Shown piece by piece: positions 25,419 through 34,207 of a stretch of 64,000 nucleotides of DNA. The notes beneath the pieces are model-generated. The model saw only the letters and a program-made list of their open reading frames with translations, did not search any database and had not been told where the DNA came from. A program made the translations under genes and the position numbers. Position 1 is the first letter of the stretch, and every line of letters starts with the position of its first letter. This DNA comes from Mycobacterium xenopi (GTDB lineage Bacteria > Actinomycetota > Actinomycetes > Mycobacteriales > Mycobacteriaceae): contig NZ_AP022314.1 of assembly GCF_009936235.1 (NCBI RefSeq), positions 4,712,001-4,776,000 on the forward strand, in the 5' to 3' direction.

Positions 25419-27296
25419 TTAGCGCGACGTCAAAGGTGTACCCAAACGCCCACTCAGGTATTGCGCACGACATTCCCGGCGAGCCAACTTGCCGCTGGTG
25501 GTGCGTGGAATGACACCCGCCGCCACCAAACGCACATCGGCTACCGATAATCCGTGTCGGCGAGACACCGCAGCCCGGATCGCGTCGATCACCGGTTGCG
25601 GATCGGCCCGGCCTGCGCCCGCCGCGCGTTCGGCAACAATCACAAGCGCTTCCCCGCTGCCCTGTGGGTGCGCTCCCGCCGGCAGCTCGTGAACCGGCAC
25701 CGAGAATGCCGCGACCCGACCTGACCGCACCGCCGGCGACGCCTCAACGGCGGTGGCCTCGATGTCCTGCGGGTAGTGATTGCGTCCGTCGATGATCACC
25801 AGATCCTTGATACGTCCGGTGATATAGAGCTCGCCGTCGAGGTAAACGCCCAGATCACCGGTCCGCAGCCAGGTGGCGTCCAGGGGCGCCCCGTCGGCGT
25901 GGCTGCCCTCCGGGAGTCGGGAACGCAGCGTGTTGGCGAACACCAGCCTGGTTTCCTCCGGACGTGCCCAGTAGCCGCGGCCGATATTGTCGCCGTGTAG
26001 CCAGATCTCGCCGACCTCGCCGTCGGGCAGCTCCTCGCCGGTGTCGGGATTGACGATGACACCCCACTGGCTGCGAGAGATCCGGCCGCAGGAGACGAGC
26101 GGCATCGCATGCGGGTGATCGGCGGTGACGCGCACCGCGTGGCCGGCCGTCAATTGCTCCCGATCGAGATAGGTGGCGGTTGGCTCAACGTTGGGGCCGG
26201 TGGTCGAGACGAACAGGGTCGCCTCGGCCATCCCATACGACGGTTTGATTGCGGTTGTCGCCAGCCCGTGGGGCTCGAATGCCTTGGCGAACTTCGTAAT
26301 CGAGTCCATGCTGACCGGTTCGGAACCGTTGATCAGAACGACGTTGCTGAGGTCGAGTTCCTCGCCCGTCGCAGGAAGACCGCGTTGCGCCACCAATTCG
26401 AACGCGAAGTTCGGGGCGGCTGTCACCACCCGGCGCTGCCGCGACTCGGCCGCCAATGCGCGCATCCACCGCAATGGTCGACGGATGAACGCCATTGGCG
26501 ACAGTAGCGTGACATGCCCGCCGTAAAGCACCGGAAACCCGATCATCATCAGGCCCATGTCATGGTAGAGAGGCAACCAGCTGACCCCGCGGGTGTCGGG
26601 GTTGAGACCGAGGGAGAGGATCATCTGCAGCAGGTTGGTCCCAGCAGCGCGATGGGTTATCTCCACCCCGGTCGGGGTGCGCGTCGAACCCGACGTGTAC
26701 TGCAAATAGGCGATGTCGTCGGTGTCGACTTGCACGGGAACGAACGCCTCGCCCACCACGTCGGGTACGTGATCGATCGCGACGACCCGAGGCCTGTCAG
26801 CGAGTGGGCGCTTACGCATAAACGCTTGAACAGCTTCGCTCGCCGAGGCAGTGGTCAGCACGACGGTGGGCTGCGCATCACCGAGCACCGCCTCAAGACG
26901 TTCGGCATGGCCGGGCAGTTCCGGTGCGAACAACGGCACCGCAATGGTTCCCGCCCTGATCGCCGCAAAGAATCCGGCTACGTAGTCGAGCCCCTGCGGG
27001 GCTAGGATCGCCACCCGCTCGCCAGGTGCTGTGACCTGCTGCAGGCGTGCGCTGACGGCCTGCACTCGGCTGCCGAGTTGGGCCCAGGTCAGCTCAACGG
27101 ACTGTCCCTCGACCGACTGGGCATAGTCCAGGTAGCGGTAGGCGACGAAATCACCGAACTCGGCGATATTGCGTTCGAGAAGAGACATCAGGTTAACGCC
27201 AGCGGGCAGTGCGATGTCACCATTGGCGTCCAGGTAATCCTCGGGCCGCAGCGAAGTCCTGCGATCGCCAGATTCGGTCGTTGGCGCGGGGGTCAT
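25419..27296 (-). CDS. Fatty-acyl-AMP ligase, FadD32-like, orphan
   Basis: A 625-aa adenylate-forming enzyme closely resembling FadD32-type fatty-acyl-AMP ligases (FAALs). It shows YLQYTSGSTRTPTGVEITH, VSWLPLYHDMGLMMIGFPV, KPSYGMAEATLFVSTT and GRIKDLVIIDGRNHYPQDIE, all FAAL signatures distinct from acyl-CoA ligases. FAALs load acyl-adenylates onto acyl-carrier domains of polyketide synthases. No PKS, carrier protein or PapA gene is near, so its partner is encoded elsewhere. The ATG at 27296 is preferred over a TTG two codons upstream. No counterpart stands between lprO and the mce1 locus in M. tuberculosis as I recall. Confidence 0.88.
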   Translation of the reverse strand: MTPAPTTESGDRRTSLRPEDYLDANGDIALPAGVNLMSLLERNIAEFGDFVAYRYLDYAQSVEGQSVELTWAQLGSRVQAVSARLQQVTAPGERVAILAPQGLDYVAGFFAAIRAGTIAVPLFAPELPGHAERLEAVLGDAQPTVVLTTASASEAVQAFMRKRPLADRPRVVAIDHVPDVVGEAFVPVQVDTDDIAYLQYTSGSTRTPTGVEITHRAAGTNLLQMILSLGLNPDTRGVSWLPLYHDMGLMMIGFPVLYGGHVTLLSPMAFIRRPLRWMRALAAESRQRRVVTAAPNFAFELVAQRGLPATGEELDLSNVVLINGSEPVSMDSITKFAKAFEPHGLATTAIKPSYGMAEATLFVSTTGPNVEPTATYLDREQLTAGHAVRVTADHPHAMPLVSCGRISRSQWGVIVNPDTGEELPDGEVGEIWLHGDNIGRGYWARPEETRLVFANTLRSRLPEGSHADGAPLDATWLRTGDLGVYLDGELYITGRIKDLVIIDGRNHYPQDIEATAVEASPAVRSGRVAAFSVPVHELPAGAHPQGSGEALVIVAERAAGAGRADPQPVIDAIRAAVSRRHGLSVADVRLVAAGVIPRTTSGKLARRECRAQYLSGRLGTPLTSR

Positions 27297-27483
27297 AGCC
27301 AAAAGTCTAAAGGCACACTGCCTCGAAACAGCCTCAAGCCAGGCGTTATCGACCGGCTCGACAACAGCCGAATTCCGGTTGTTGCGACGTTTCGGTGGAT
27401 AGCTGACAGCTAACTAGCTACGACGCACGTCGGTCGTCGTTCGGGGCGAGCGAGTGCGCGCCTCGCCAGCCGTACAGCACTAC

Positions 27484-28161
27484 TCAACTGTCAGCTTTTC
27501 GCCCAAATCGGAACATCAACAGGCTCGACAGCACCACCAGGGCGGCCAAGGCGATCACCGGTGCCACGGCCACTCGCGATAACGTCGCACCCAGCACCGC
27601 ACCGCCGCACATCGTGAAAACGACGCTGTAGCGCAGCTTTTCACGATGTCCAGTTCCGCCAGCCAGCCTGCTATCGAAACCGAGGCCGACGATCGTCGAG
27701 GTGAGCACCGTGGTGGTAAGTTCCTGGACGCCGAACTGGCGGGCTGTAGCGTTTTGCACGCCGAACGTCAGGCCCAGCCCCGCGATCAGGATGAGCTTGG
27801 TGTTGTCGCGATAATCCAGCACCCCCACCCCGGCCAGAACCGACAACACTGCCAACATCGCGACCTCCATACCCAGCGCCGCGACCAGCCATAACCGCGT
27901 CTGCCCGCCGAGGTGTCGCGCCAGGCGGCCGCCGATTACGGTGCCGGCCAGAAAGCCGCCGAAGGCGACCACCGCTGCGGTCAAGTCGACCCCGGAGGGG
28001 ACAAACCAAAATCCCAGGAAAATCACGTTCCCGGTCATATTGGCGACGAACACATGGCCGAGAACTAGGACGCTGATCGCGTCGACAATTCCGGTTGCAA
28101 ACGTCAACAGCAACAGCGCGGCTACCGTTGACCGGTGGGACACCGGCGAGGCAACGGCCAT
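27484..28161 (-). CDS. DUF1275 (YoaK-type) membrane protein
   Basis: A 225-aa integral membrane protein with about six hydrophobic helices. The DUF1275 signatures FATGIVDAISVLVLGHVFVANMT near the N-terminus and GLGLTFGVQNATARQFG in the middle are visible, followed by ELTTTVLTSTIVGLG. The function of YoaK-type proteins is not established. It begins 30 bp after the mam1D stop on the same strand, so it could be the distal gene of the mce1 transcript. M. tuberculosis lacks it at this position as far as I recall. Confidence 0.83.
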   Translation of the reverse strand: MAVASPVSHRSTVAALLLLTFATGIVDAISVLVLGHVFVANMTGNVIFLGFWFVPSGVDLTAAVVAFGGFLAGTVIGGRLARHLGGQTRLWLVAALGMEVAMLAVLSVLAGVGVLDYRDNTKLILIAGLGLTFGVQNATARQFGVQELTTTVLTSTIVGLGFDSRLAGGTGHREKLRYSVVFTMCGGAVLGATLSRVAVAPVIALAALVVLSSLLMFRFGRKADS

Positions 28162-28191
28162 GGCTTCCAGTATCGTTCGGCTGAACTGGCG

Positions 28192-29010
28192 TTACAGCCG
28201 TGGTGTCAAGTCCAGCGACGTGATTGTCGTCATCCGGTTCACCAGCCAACGTCCGTGCGCACGCTTCATGAACAGCCGATAAGACAAATACTTCAGCGAC
28301 GGAATACCTTTGGTCAGAGGGCTGGTCGAGGTCGTGTTGGTGTACACGATCGCGATGGCTTCCGGCCCCGCAAGCGATTCCACGGCCACCCCGGTGACCT
28401 GGGTGTTGTTGGTTACCTTTGCCTGCTTGTTGGCCGGCGCGATCCCGTCGACGAATTTGCGGTACTGCGCTTCGAAATCACCGCTGAGGTAGTTCGCCGC
28501 GCGATCAGCCAGCGTGTCCATATTGTCCGGTGTGTAGGTCCACAACGTGGTGATGGCATCGGCTGCAGTGCGCGCGATCTTGAGCTTGGTGGCCACGGTG
28601 GCCCGATCGGCCAGATAAGGCTGCACTGTAGCCCCCGCGAAAGCCGCGGAGCCGACGAACAAAGCGGCCGCCACACCGACCGCGATGACGAGCCTCTTGC
28701 CGGCCGGTCGCCGGGCAGGTGCGCCATCCTGGTCGGACATGTCGGCGGCGTCTTCGGCCTCGGCGTCTGCATCCTGTTCCTCGTCACCGCTGCTGGTCTC
28801 GGCGACACCGGCGTCGGATTTGTGGTCGGCAACCTCGCGATGGGGGGCGTCGGTTTCGACAGGCCCGGCCTCCACCCGGTCCTCGGTGGCGGTATCCGTC
28901 GCCGAATCTTTGTCGATGCCACCGGACGTCGCTGCGTCGGTTCCGATTCGGGCCCGGCGACCACGTCCCCACCGCCGGGGCATGCGATGCGACGGCTTGC
29001 GTCCGGTCAC
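28192..29010 (-). CDS. mam1D: Mce1-associated membrane protein Mam1D (Rv0178-like)
   Basis: A 272-aa protein: a basic N-terminus (RRWGRGRRARIG), an ~80-residue very acidic linker rich in Asp, Glu and Ala, one membrane segment (VIAVGVAAALFVGSAAFAGA) and a C-terminal Mam domain ending NRMTTITSLDLTPRL. Mam proteins are accessory subunits of the Mce1 importer. The GTG at 29010 overlaps the mam1C stop (GTGA) and was preferred to an ATG at 28983. Rv0178 is 244 aa; the extra length is in the acidic linker. It is the last mam gene of the operon. Confidence 0.88.
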   Translation of the reverse strand: MTGRKPSHRMPRRWGRGRRARIGTDAATSGGIDKDSATDTATEDRVEAGPVETDAPHREVADHKSDAGVAETSSGDEEQDADAEAEDAADMSDQDGAPARRPAGKRLVIAVGVAAALFVGSAAFAGATVQPYLADRATVATKLKIARTAADAITTLWTYTPDNMDTLADRAANYLSGDFEAQYRKFVDGIAPANKQAKVTNNTQVTGVAVESLAGPEAIAIVYTNTTSTSPLTKGIPSLKYLSYRLFMKRAHGRWLVNRMTTITSLDLTPRL

Positions 29011-29627
29011 ATCACCTGCACGAGGTTGCTGATCTTCCACTGGTTCCCTTCCTGCCTCGCCGTCGCCACCCACCGTGTAGCGTTCTCGAACACCTGCTTG
29101 CCGTCCGGGGACTTCGCGGTGACATCAACGGCGACGAGCACGTTGGCGCCGCCATCGTCGGTCCACCGTTCCACGCCAGCGTCGAGCACTGTGCCTTTCG
29201 TCGGTTCACCTCGGGCGACCTGGACGAGGACCTCGTTCTCCTTGTCCTGGTATTGCTTCGCGAAATCCCCTGTGGCTTCAGCTAACACGCGATCGACATA
29301 GTCATTGGCGTGGAATGGATCCACGGAGGTGAACTGCGTCATGAACGAACTGACGTAGGTCAGTACCGCCGCTTCTTTAGCCGCGATCCGCCGATGGGAT
29401 TCGTGCGAGATCAGCATCAGAGCACATGTCGAAATCGCGGTCACCATGATCACGACGGCAACCGTCGTAGCAAGCGCCAATCCCCATCGTCCTGACCGCA
29501 AACCCGCGCGGACCTCCGACATTAGGACTCGCGGCCTAAGCCGCAAAGCCAACCGTCGCGACCGCTTCAGGGTAGGGGCGACCAGCAGTGGTTCGTCACC
29601 GGGTCGAAACTTGCGGCGTGGGCTCAT
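29007..29627 (-). CDS. mam1C: Mce1-associated membrane protein Mam1C (Rv0177-like)
   Basis: A 206-aa protein with a basic cytoplasmic N-terminus (MSPRRKFRPGDEP, RRLALRLRPRV), one membrane segment (LALATTVAVVIMVTAISTCA) and a Mam/NTF2-like extracytoplasmic domain ending WKISNLVQVM. Its ATG overlaps the mam1B stop as ATGA, and its stop overlaps the mam1D start, so it is translationally coupled on both sides. Role: an auxiliary factor of the Mce1 lipid transporter by family and context. Confidence 0.88.
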   Translation of the reverse strand: MSPRRKFRPGDEPLLVAPTLKRSRRLALRLRPRVLMSEVRAGLRSGRWGLALATTVAVVIMVTAISTCALMLISHESHRRIAAKEAAVLTYVSSFMTQFTSVDPFHANDYVDRVLAEATGDFAKQYQDKENEVLVQVARGEPTKGTVLDAGVERWTDDGGANVLVAVDVTAKSPDGKQVFENATRWVATARQEGNQWKISNLVQVM

Positions 29628-30601
29628 TTTCCGCGACCCACTGGTCTGGGTTTGGTCAGCACTGTCAGATCGTCGACGCGCCACCGGGCGTCGGAACCCT
29701 TCGCGAAAGTCACCCGGACAGTCGCGCTGATATACCGCTCACCAGGTGGCAGACCGCGCTGCCCTTGCATGAACAACAACATCGTTGCACGGTCAGTGGA
29801 TACCGATCGTATCGCGCTGTTGGCCACCCAGTACTGGTTGACGACCGGTCGCCCTTTCTGCACCGCTTGCTGCTGGGCGGCGAGTTGTTCACGGTATTTG
29901 TCGGTCGTCAACGACCGGGCATGCTCGAAGTCGCTTTGCAGGGTTTTGGGATCGTAGGTCAGCATCTCTGCGACGATCTTGGGTCCCTGTACCGCAACCT
30001 GTTTCCGGACCTGGTCGAGCGCGTGGTCGTGGCGGTACACCACCCAGTAGTCCACCGCGACGCCCGCCAAGCACAGCAGCGCCGCAGTCAGCACCGCCAC
30101 CCCGGTCAGGCGCCTGATCTTGCGCGGGCGCCGACCCCGATCGACCCGCCGCACTTCCGTGCGCAACAGCAGGTCTGCGAACGTACGCTTTCGCGGATCC
30201 CACAGTGGCCAAAGCCAACCCACCAACACCGATCCGGTATCCAGCAGGTGCGCGAGATCTCTCAGCAGCAGCCGCCACGGACCCGCCGCTTCGCCGCCTT
30301 GCCGCACCACTGCGATGCCACAAAACGCCCGGCCCATGCTCCAACCGGTGATCGTCGGTAGCAATGACCGGTTGACCGCCATGAGCATGAAAACGAAGCC
30401 GATGACCGAAACGCACAACCACCAGTAGGCGCTGCGCAGCGGCACGCTCAACGCGACGAACGCCATGGTGGTCAACACCGCAACACCTGGCAATACGTCC
30501 ACCGCAAACGCGGTAGCGCGAAAATGCCACGGCGCCAGATGATCTCGCGGATCGACGTTGGTGTCTTGTGTGGTCGCCGCGGTGTCGGCGACCGCTGTCA
30601 C
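29624..30601 (-). CDS. mam1B: RDD-domain Mce1-associated membrane protein Mam1B (Rv0176-like)
   Basis: A 325-aa protein (Rv0176 is 322 aa). The N-terminal ~130 residues form an RDD domain with three membrane segments, including the signature RATAFAVDVLPGVAVL and GWSMGRAFCGIAVV. A fourth membrane segment (LTGVAVLTAALLCLAGVAV) is followed by a Mam-type extracytoplasmic domain ending VDDLTVLTKPRPVGRGK. The GTG start overlaps the mam1A stop (GTGA). The RDD-Mam fusion is characteristic of mce operons. Confidence 0.9.
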   Translation of the reverse strand: MTAVADTAATTQDTNVDPRDHLAPWHFRATAFAVDVLPGVAVLTTMAFVALSVPLRSAYWWLCVSVIGFVFMLMAVNRSLLPTITGWSMGRAFCGIAVVRQGGEAAGPWRLLLRDLAHLLDTGSVLVGWLWPLWDPRKRTFADLLLRTEVRRVDRGRRPRKIRRLTGVAVLTAALLCLAGVAVDYWVVYRHDHALDQVRKQVAVQGPKIVAEMLTYDPKTLQSDFEHARSLTTDKYREQLAAQQQAVQKGRPVVNQYWVANSAIRSVSTDRATMLLFMQGQRGLPPGERYISATVRVTFAKGSDARWRVDDLTVLTKPRPVGRGK

Positions 30602-31461
30602 TTCGTCACCTGTTCGAGTTTGGAGATCTTATACCGCCCCTCGTCAGATGCCATCTTGACCCGCAGGCGGTAGCCGCTTTCCTGCTCTTTGGCTTCGGCA
30701 TTGGTCACCTTGACGCGAAGCGCTACCAGCACATCGATCGAACCGTCGTTGTTGTTGCGTTCCACTGCCGCACGCATGTCCGACACCTGAACGCGAGCAT
30801 TCGCGGCCTGATACGCGTCGACGAGCAGGCCGCTGTACAACGCGGCTTGCGCACCGAAATCACCGGTGGAGCACTCGATGATCTTTCGCGCACTCTCGGC
30901 CATGGCACTGGTGTCCGGTGCCTGCGTTGCCGAAACGCATTCCTTCGCAGCCTGAATGGCTGCCGCATCGTCGCGAGCGAGGGTACGACTGTGCTGGTGG
31001 GCGCGTAGTGCCAAATAGCCGCCGGCGCCGACGCCGCCGGCCAGCAGCACAAGCGCCGCGGTGATACCGATAAACCAACGGCGATCCAACCGCGACGGGC
31101 TTCCCTCCACACCCTCAGACTCCGCCTCGGTTCCGACCTCGGATTCCTTCGAATCCTCGGCCTTCACCTCCGTAGTGGTCTGGTCGGTTCCGACCTCGGA
31201 TTCCTTCGAATCCTCGGCCTTCACCTCCGTAGTGGTCTGGTCGGTTCCGACCTCGGATTCCTTCGAATCCTCGGCCTTCACCTCCGTAGTGGTCTGGTCG
31301 GTTGCGACCTCGGATTCCTTCGAATCCTCGGCCTTCACCTCCGTAGTGGTCTGGTCGGTTCCGACCTCGGATTCCTTCGAATCCTCGGCCTTCACCTCCG
31401 AAAACGACGAGTCGTCCGCATCGGCGGGGTTCAGCCGGCTGGCGCCAGCATCTCCTTCCAT
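30598..31461 (-). CDS. mam1A: Mce1-associated membrane protein Mam1A with acidic repeat domain (Rv0175-like)
   Basis: A 287-aa protein: a cytoplasmic N-terminus made of a 19-residue acidic repeat (EVKAEDSKESEVGTDQTTT, four full copies and one partial), one membrane segment (WFIGITAALVLLAGGVGAGG) and a Mam extracytoplasmic domain ending YKISKLEQVTK. Rv0175 is about 213 aa, so the repeat array accounts for the extra ~75 residues. The start lies inside the end of mce1F (31-bp overlap), preceded by GGAGACGACGG. Copy number probably varies between strains. Confidence 0.9.
   Translation of the reverse strand: MEGDAGASRLNPADADDSSFSEVKAEDSKESEVGTDQTTTEVKAEDSKESEVATDQTTTEVKAEDSKESEVGTDQTTTEVKAEDSKESEVGTDQTTTEVKAEDSKESEVGTEAESEGVEGSPSRLDRRWFIGITAALVLLAGGVGAGGYLALRAHQHSRTLARDDAAAIQAAKECVSATQAPDTSAMAESARKIIECSTGDFGAQAALYSGLLVDAYQAANARVQVSDMRAAVERNNNDGSIDVLVALRVKVTNAEAKEQESGYRLRVKMASDEGRYKISKLEQVTK
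31129..31398. repeat. 57-bp in-frame minisatellite in mam1A
   Basis: Four full 57-bp units (31171-31227, 31228-31284, 31285-31341, 31342-31398) and a 42-bp partial unit (31129-31170). The units are almost identical at the DNA level. The second unit in protein order (31285-31341) has GCG for GGT-type Gly, giving VAT instead of VGT. Each unit keeps the reading frame and encodes 19 residues. Confidence 0.95.
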
Positions 31462-32987
31462 CCGTCGTCTCCTGTTTTGCTCGAGTTTTCGACGGCGTAC
31501 TTGACACCATCGGGCCCAACCAACTCACCGCTTTGCGGACTGTAGATCGCCGTGGGAGGCCCGCTGGGAGTGTAGACGCAGGGGTTCGGCTGCTGTCCGT
31601 TGCACTGCACCGTACCCGATCCGGGTCGCTGCAGCGGATCGCTGATCGGCGGCGGCGTCCCTGCCACGCGGTCGGCGGGTGCCGGGTTGAGGCCGGTGTT
31701 GATCGACGGTGCGGGTATGACCTGGCCCGGGTTGATCGGCTGGTCGCAGCGAGCACCGGGTGCAGGACAGTTCTTAATCTGGTTCGGGTCGCCGTACCAC
31801 GGGTTCGTACCCAGCGGCACGTACGGCTTGGGGTCGCGGCACTCGCGCGGCGTTGCCGCACGCTTCCCGGGCACGTCGACACACGGGATGTTGCGCGACC
31901 CGCGGACCACGTTGGCGGGCGTTTCCTTCGGAACCTTGCAGTACAACCCGGATGGCAACGGCTGCGGGCTGGTGTCCGCCGGCGATCGCCACTCCGACGC
32001 TGGGAGAAAACCGGTCAGACATGGTGGCGGCTGATTGATCGACAGTGCCAAGTCGAGCGCGAGGCGCCCATCGCGCTCGTAGGGCGCTGCAACTGCCTGT
32101 GCCTCCGAAGCCCCTTGTGGCAGGAACACCAAATACTGTTCGAGCCCGTTATGATAACGCTTGAGCATCTCGAGCACGATCTCGAGGTTCGCCAGCGTCT
32201 GCGGCAACGACTCTCGGACATCGCCGAATACCGCGCTGACCTGATCCGCGGTTGGCGCTCCCTGAGTCAGGATGCTCTGCAGGTGCTGGTCGTTTTGCGC
32301 GGCCTGGGCGCCGAGGTTGTTCAAATTGCGCGCCCAGCGCTCGATGGCATTGCCGGAGTTGACCTGGCTTTCCAGGATCGGCCCGGAGTGTTGGATGATG
32401 TCGTTGACGTCACGGATATTGGTGTTGAAGTCGCTGGTGATCGCCTGGGTTGCGTCAGTTAGCCGTTGCAGCGCTGGACCGAGTCCGCCGACCGCTTGCG
32501 CTGTTTCGTCGAGCAACGAACTGATCTTCTCCTTCGGCAGCACCGCCAGCCCTCGATTGGCGGTGTCTAATGCCGGCCCAATCTCAGCGGGCACAGTGCC
32601 TTTAGTGATGGTTTGTCCGGGCGAAAAGTACTTGCCCGGGTTACCAACCGACACCAGGTCCAGATACTGCTCACCAACGGCCGACACCGAATGCACGTTT
32701 GCTGTCGCATCGATCGGGATCTTGTAGCGGTTGTCGATGCTCATCGTTGCCTGCGCACCGGTTTCCGTCGGCTGCACGTCGGTGACCTTGCCGATCGTGA
32801 TACCGCGATAAGTGACATTAGAGGTCCGATACAGACCGCCGGATGAGGGCAGATCCGCCTTCAGCGTGTACTGACCGATACCTGCCACGCTCGGAAGGCG
32901 CAGGTAATACCAGCCCAGCACGACAATCGCGATCACTGTCAGAACACTGAACAGGATCAGCTGTCGTCTGAGGAATCGCGTCAGCAT
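31431..32987 (-). CDS. mce1F: Mce1F, MCE-family substrate-binding subunit
   Basis: A 518-aa protein (Rv0174 is 515 aa). It has an N-terminal membrane anchor (LILFSVLTVIAIVVLGWYYL), the MlaD/MCE domain at about residues 38-115 (YTLKADLPSSGGLYRTSNVT... to YLDLVS), a helical tunnel-forming region to about residue 290 and a Pro/Gly/Asn-rich C-terminus. Mce1A-F assemble a hexameric lipid conduit across the periplasm that imports fatty acids. The ATG overlaps the mce1E end by 7 nt. Confidence 0.95.
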   Translation of the reverse strand: MLTRFLRRQLILFSVLTVIAIVVLGWYYLRLPSVAGIGQYTLKADLPSSGGLYRTSNVTYRGITIGKVTDVQPTETGAQATMSIDNRYKIPIDATANVHSVSAVGEQYLDLVSVGNPGKYFSPGQTITKGTVPAEIGPALDTANRGLAVLPKEKISSLLDETAQAVGGLGPALQRLTDATQAITSDFNTNIRDVNDIIQHSGPILESQVNSGNAIERWARNLNNLGAQAAQNDQHLQSILTQGAPTADQVSAVFGDVRESLPQTLANLEIVLEMLKRYHNGLEQYLVFLPQGASEAQAVAAPYERDGRLALDLALSINQPPPCLTGFLPASEWRSPADTSPQPLPSGLYCKVPKETPANVVRGSRNIPCVDVPGKRAATPRECRDPKPYVPLGTNPWYGDPNQIKNCPAPGARCDQPINPGQVIPAPSINTGLNPAPADRVAGTPPPISDPLQRPGSGTVQCNGQQPNPCVYTPSGPPTAIYSPQSGELVGPDGVKYAVENSSKTGDDGWKEMLAPAG

Positions 32988-34207
32988 TGCCTGTCCGCCC
33001 TTTCGACCAGCGGCCCACCGGGCGCATCATTCGGGTTCGGCGTATACCGCACGTCCGGAATCATGGTTTCGGGATCGCGGCCGTACGACTGCTCGAGCGC
33101 GCGCAACGCACCGGAGAACCCGGTGCCGGTCAAAAATGCGTTGTCGACGGCGGAAAGGGTCAGGTCTAACTCCAGCGACAGATTCATGTAGTCGCCCCGC
33201 ATCAACTTCGGCACGCTATCAATGTGGAAGGGCTGGGTACCGAGAATCTTCAACGCCCCGAACAAGTATGGTGCGGCGCGACCGAGTTCCCGCAACGGAC
33301 ATTGCAACGACTCCAGATCCTGATGAAGATTGGGCCGCGCACCAGATAAGTATCGGTCGGCTTGCTCGCTGAGCCTACCCAACGCATCCGTCGCGTCGAC
33401 GAGCAGCTGCTGTTTTTCGTTGAAATGCTTGATCAGCGGCGGGAATTCGGTGAGGACCCGATCGACCACATCCGAGCGGGGACCCACATAGGCCAGCAAC
33501 CGGTTGGTGGAATCGATGGCATGGGTGATGTCGTAGCGCTGCTCGTTGACCTGCCGGGTGAAGGTATCCAGTTTTCCTAGCAGAGCACGAAGCTGATCGG
33601 CTCGCCCACGGACGATGTTGTAGATCTCGTTTTGCAGCACTTCAAGATTGGGGATGCCGCCACCACGCAGGATCAGAGCCAGACTAGCCAGAGTTTGCTC
33701 AATCGTGGGGTACGCCGACGAGTTCTTCAGAGGAATGGTGTCCCCATTCTTCAGCAGCTCAGGCGAGGGGTGTGGCGGAGCTGCCAGCTCCACATGCTGG
33801 GACCCCAGCAGACTGGTCTGCCCGATCTTGGCGGTGGCATTCTTCGGTAGCTTGATGCCCTTGTCCAAACTCAACGTCAGGGTGGCCACCCAGTTCTTCA
33901 ACTTGATTGCTCGCACCGAGCCAACGAAGACATCCGCAACGAGAACGCGGCTGTTGTTGTTGAGCGCCAAGGTTTCTGGCATCTGCACGTAGATGGTGTA
34001 GGAGCCGGGTCCCGTGCCCGGGCCGCCGGGGATCGCCACATTCGCAATTCCCCGCCAGCCACACGAGCTCAGCATCACGGCTGCAAGGAGCAGAGCCAAC
34101 CCTTGCCACACCCCGCGTCGGGCCCAACCGGAGATGACGCGCACCCCGCTCCGCAGCTCGCGGTAGGGCTTGCCTTTCGCGCCCACGGCGCTCGTCGCGC
34201 GACTCAC
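32981..34207 (-). CDS. mce1E: Mce1E, lipoprotein MCE subunit LprK
   Basis: A 408-aa lipoprotein (Rv0173/LprK is about 390 aa). A long basic leader precedes the signal segment GLALLLAAVMLSSC, whose LSSC lipobox marks acylation at the Cys. The MCE domain (YTIYVQMPETLALNNNSRVLVADV) and a long helical region follow. As in other mce operons, the E subunit is the one lipoprotein. The GTG start overlaps the mce1D stop as GTGA. Confidence 0.95.
   Translation of the reverse strand: MSRATSAVGAKGKPYRELRSGVRVISGWARRGVWQGLALLLAAVMLSSCGWRGIANVAIPGGPGTGPGSYTIYVQMPETLALNNNSRVLVADVFVGSVRAIKLKNWVATLTLSLDKGIKLPKNATAKIGQTSLLGSQHVELAAPPHPSPELLKNGDTIPLKNSSAYPTIEQTLASLALILRGGGIPNLEVLQNEIYNIVRGRADQLRALLGKLDTFTRQVNEQRYDITHAIDSTNRLLAYVGPRSDVVDRVLTEFPPLIKHFNEKQQLLVDATDALGRLSEQADRYLSGARPNLHQDLESLQCPLRELGRAAPYLFGALKILGTQPFHIDSVPKLMRGDYMNLSLELDLTLSAVDNAFLTGTGFSGALRALEQSYGRDPETMIPDVRYTPNPNDAPGGPLVERADRQC

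Noticed and set aside
31129..31398. Regular repeats as a possible CRISPR array.
   Set aside because: The units are contiguous with no unique spacers, keep one reading frame and encode a protein repeat.
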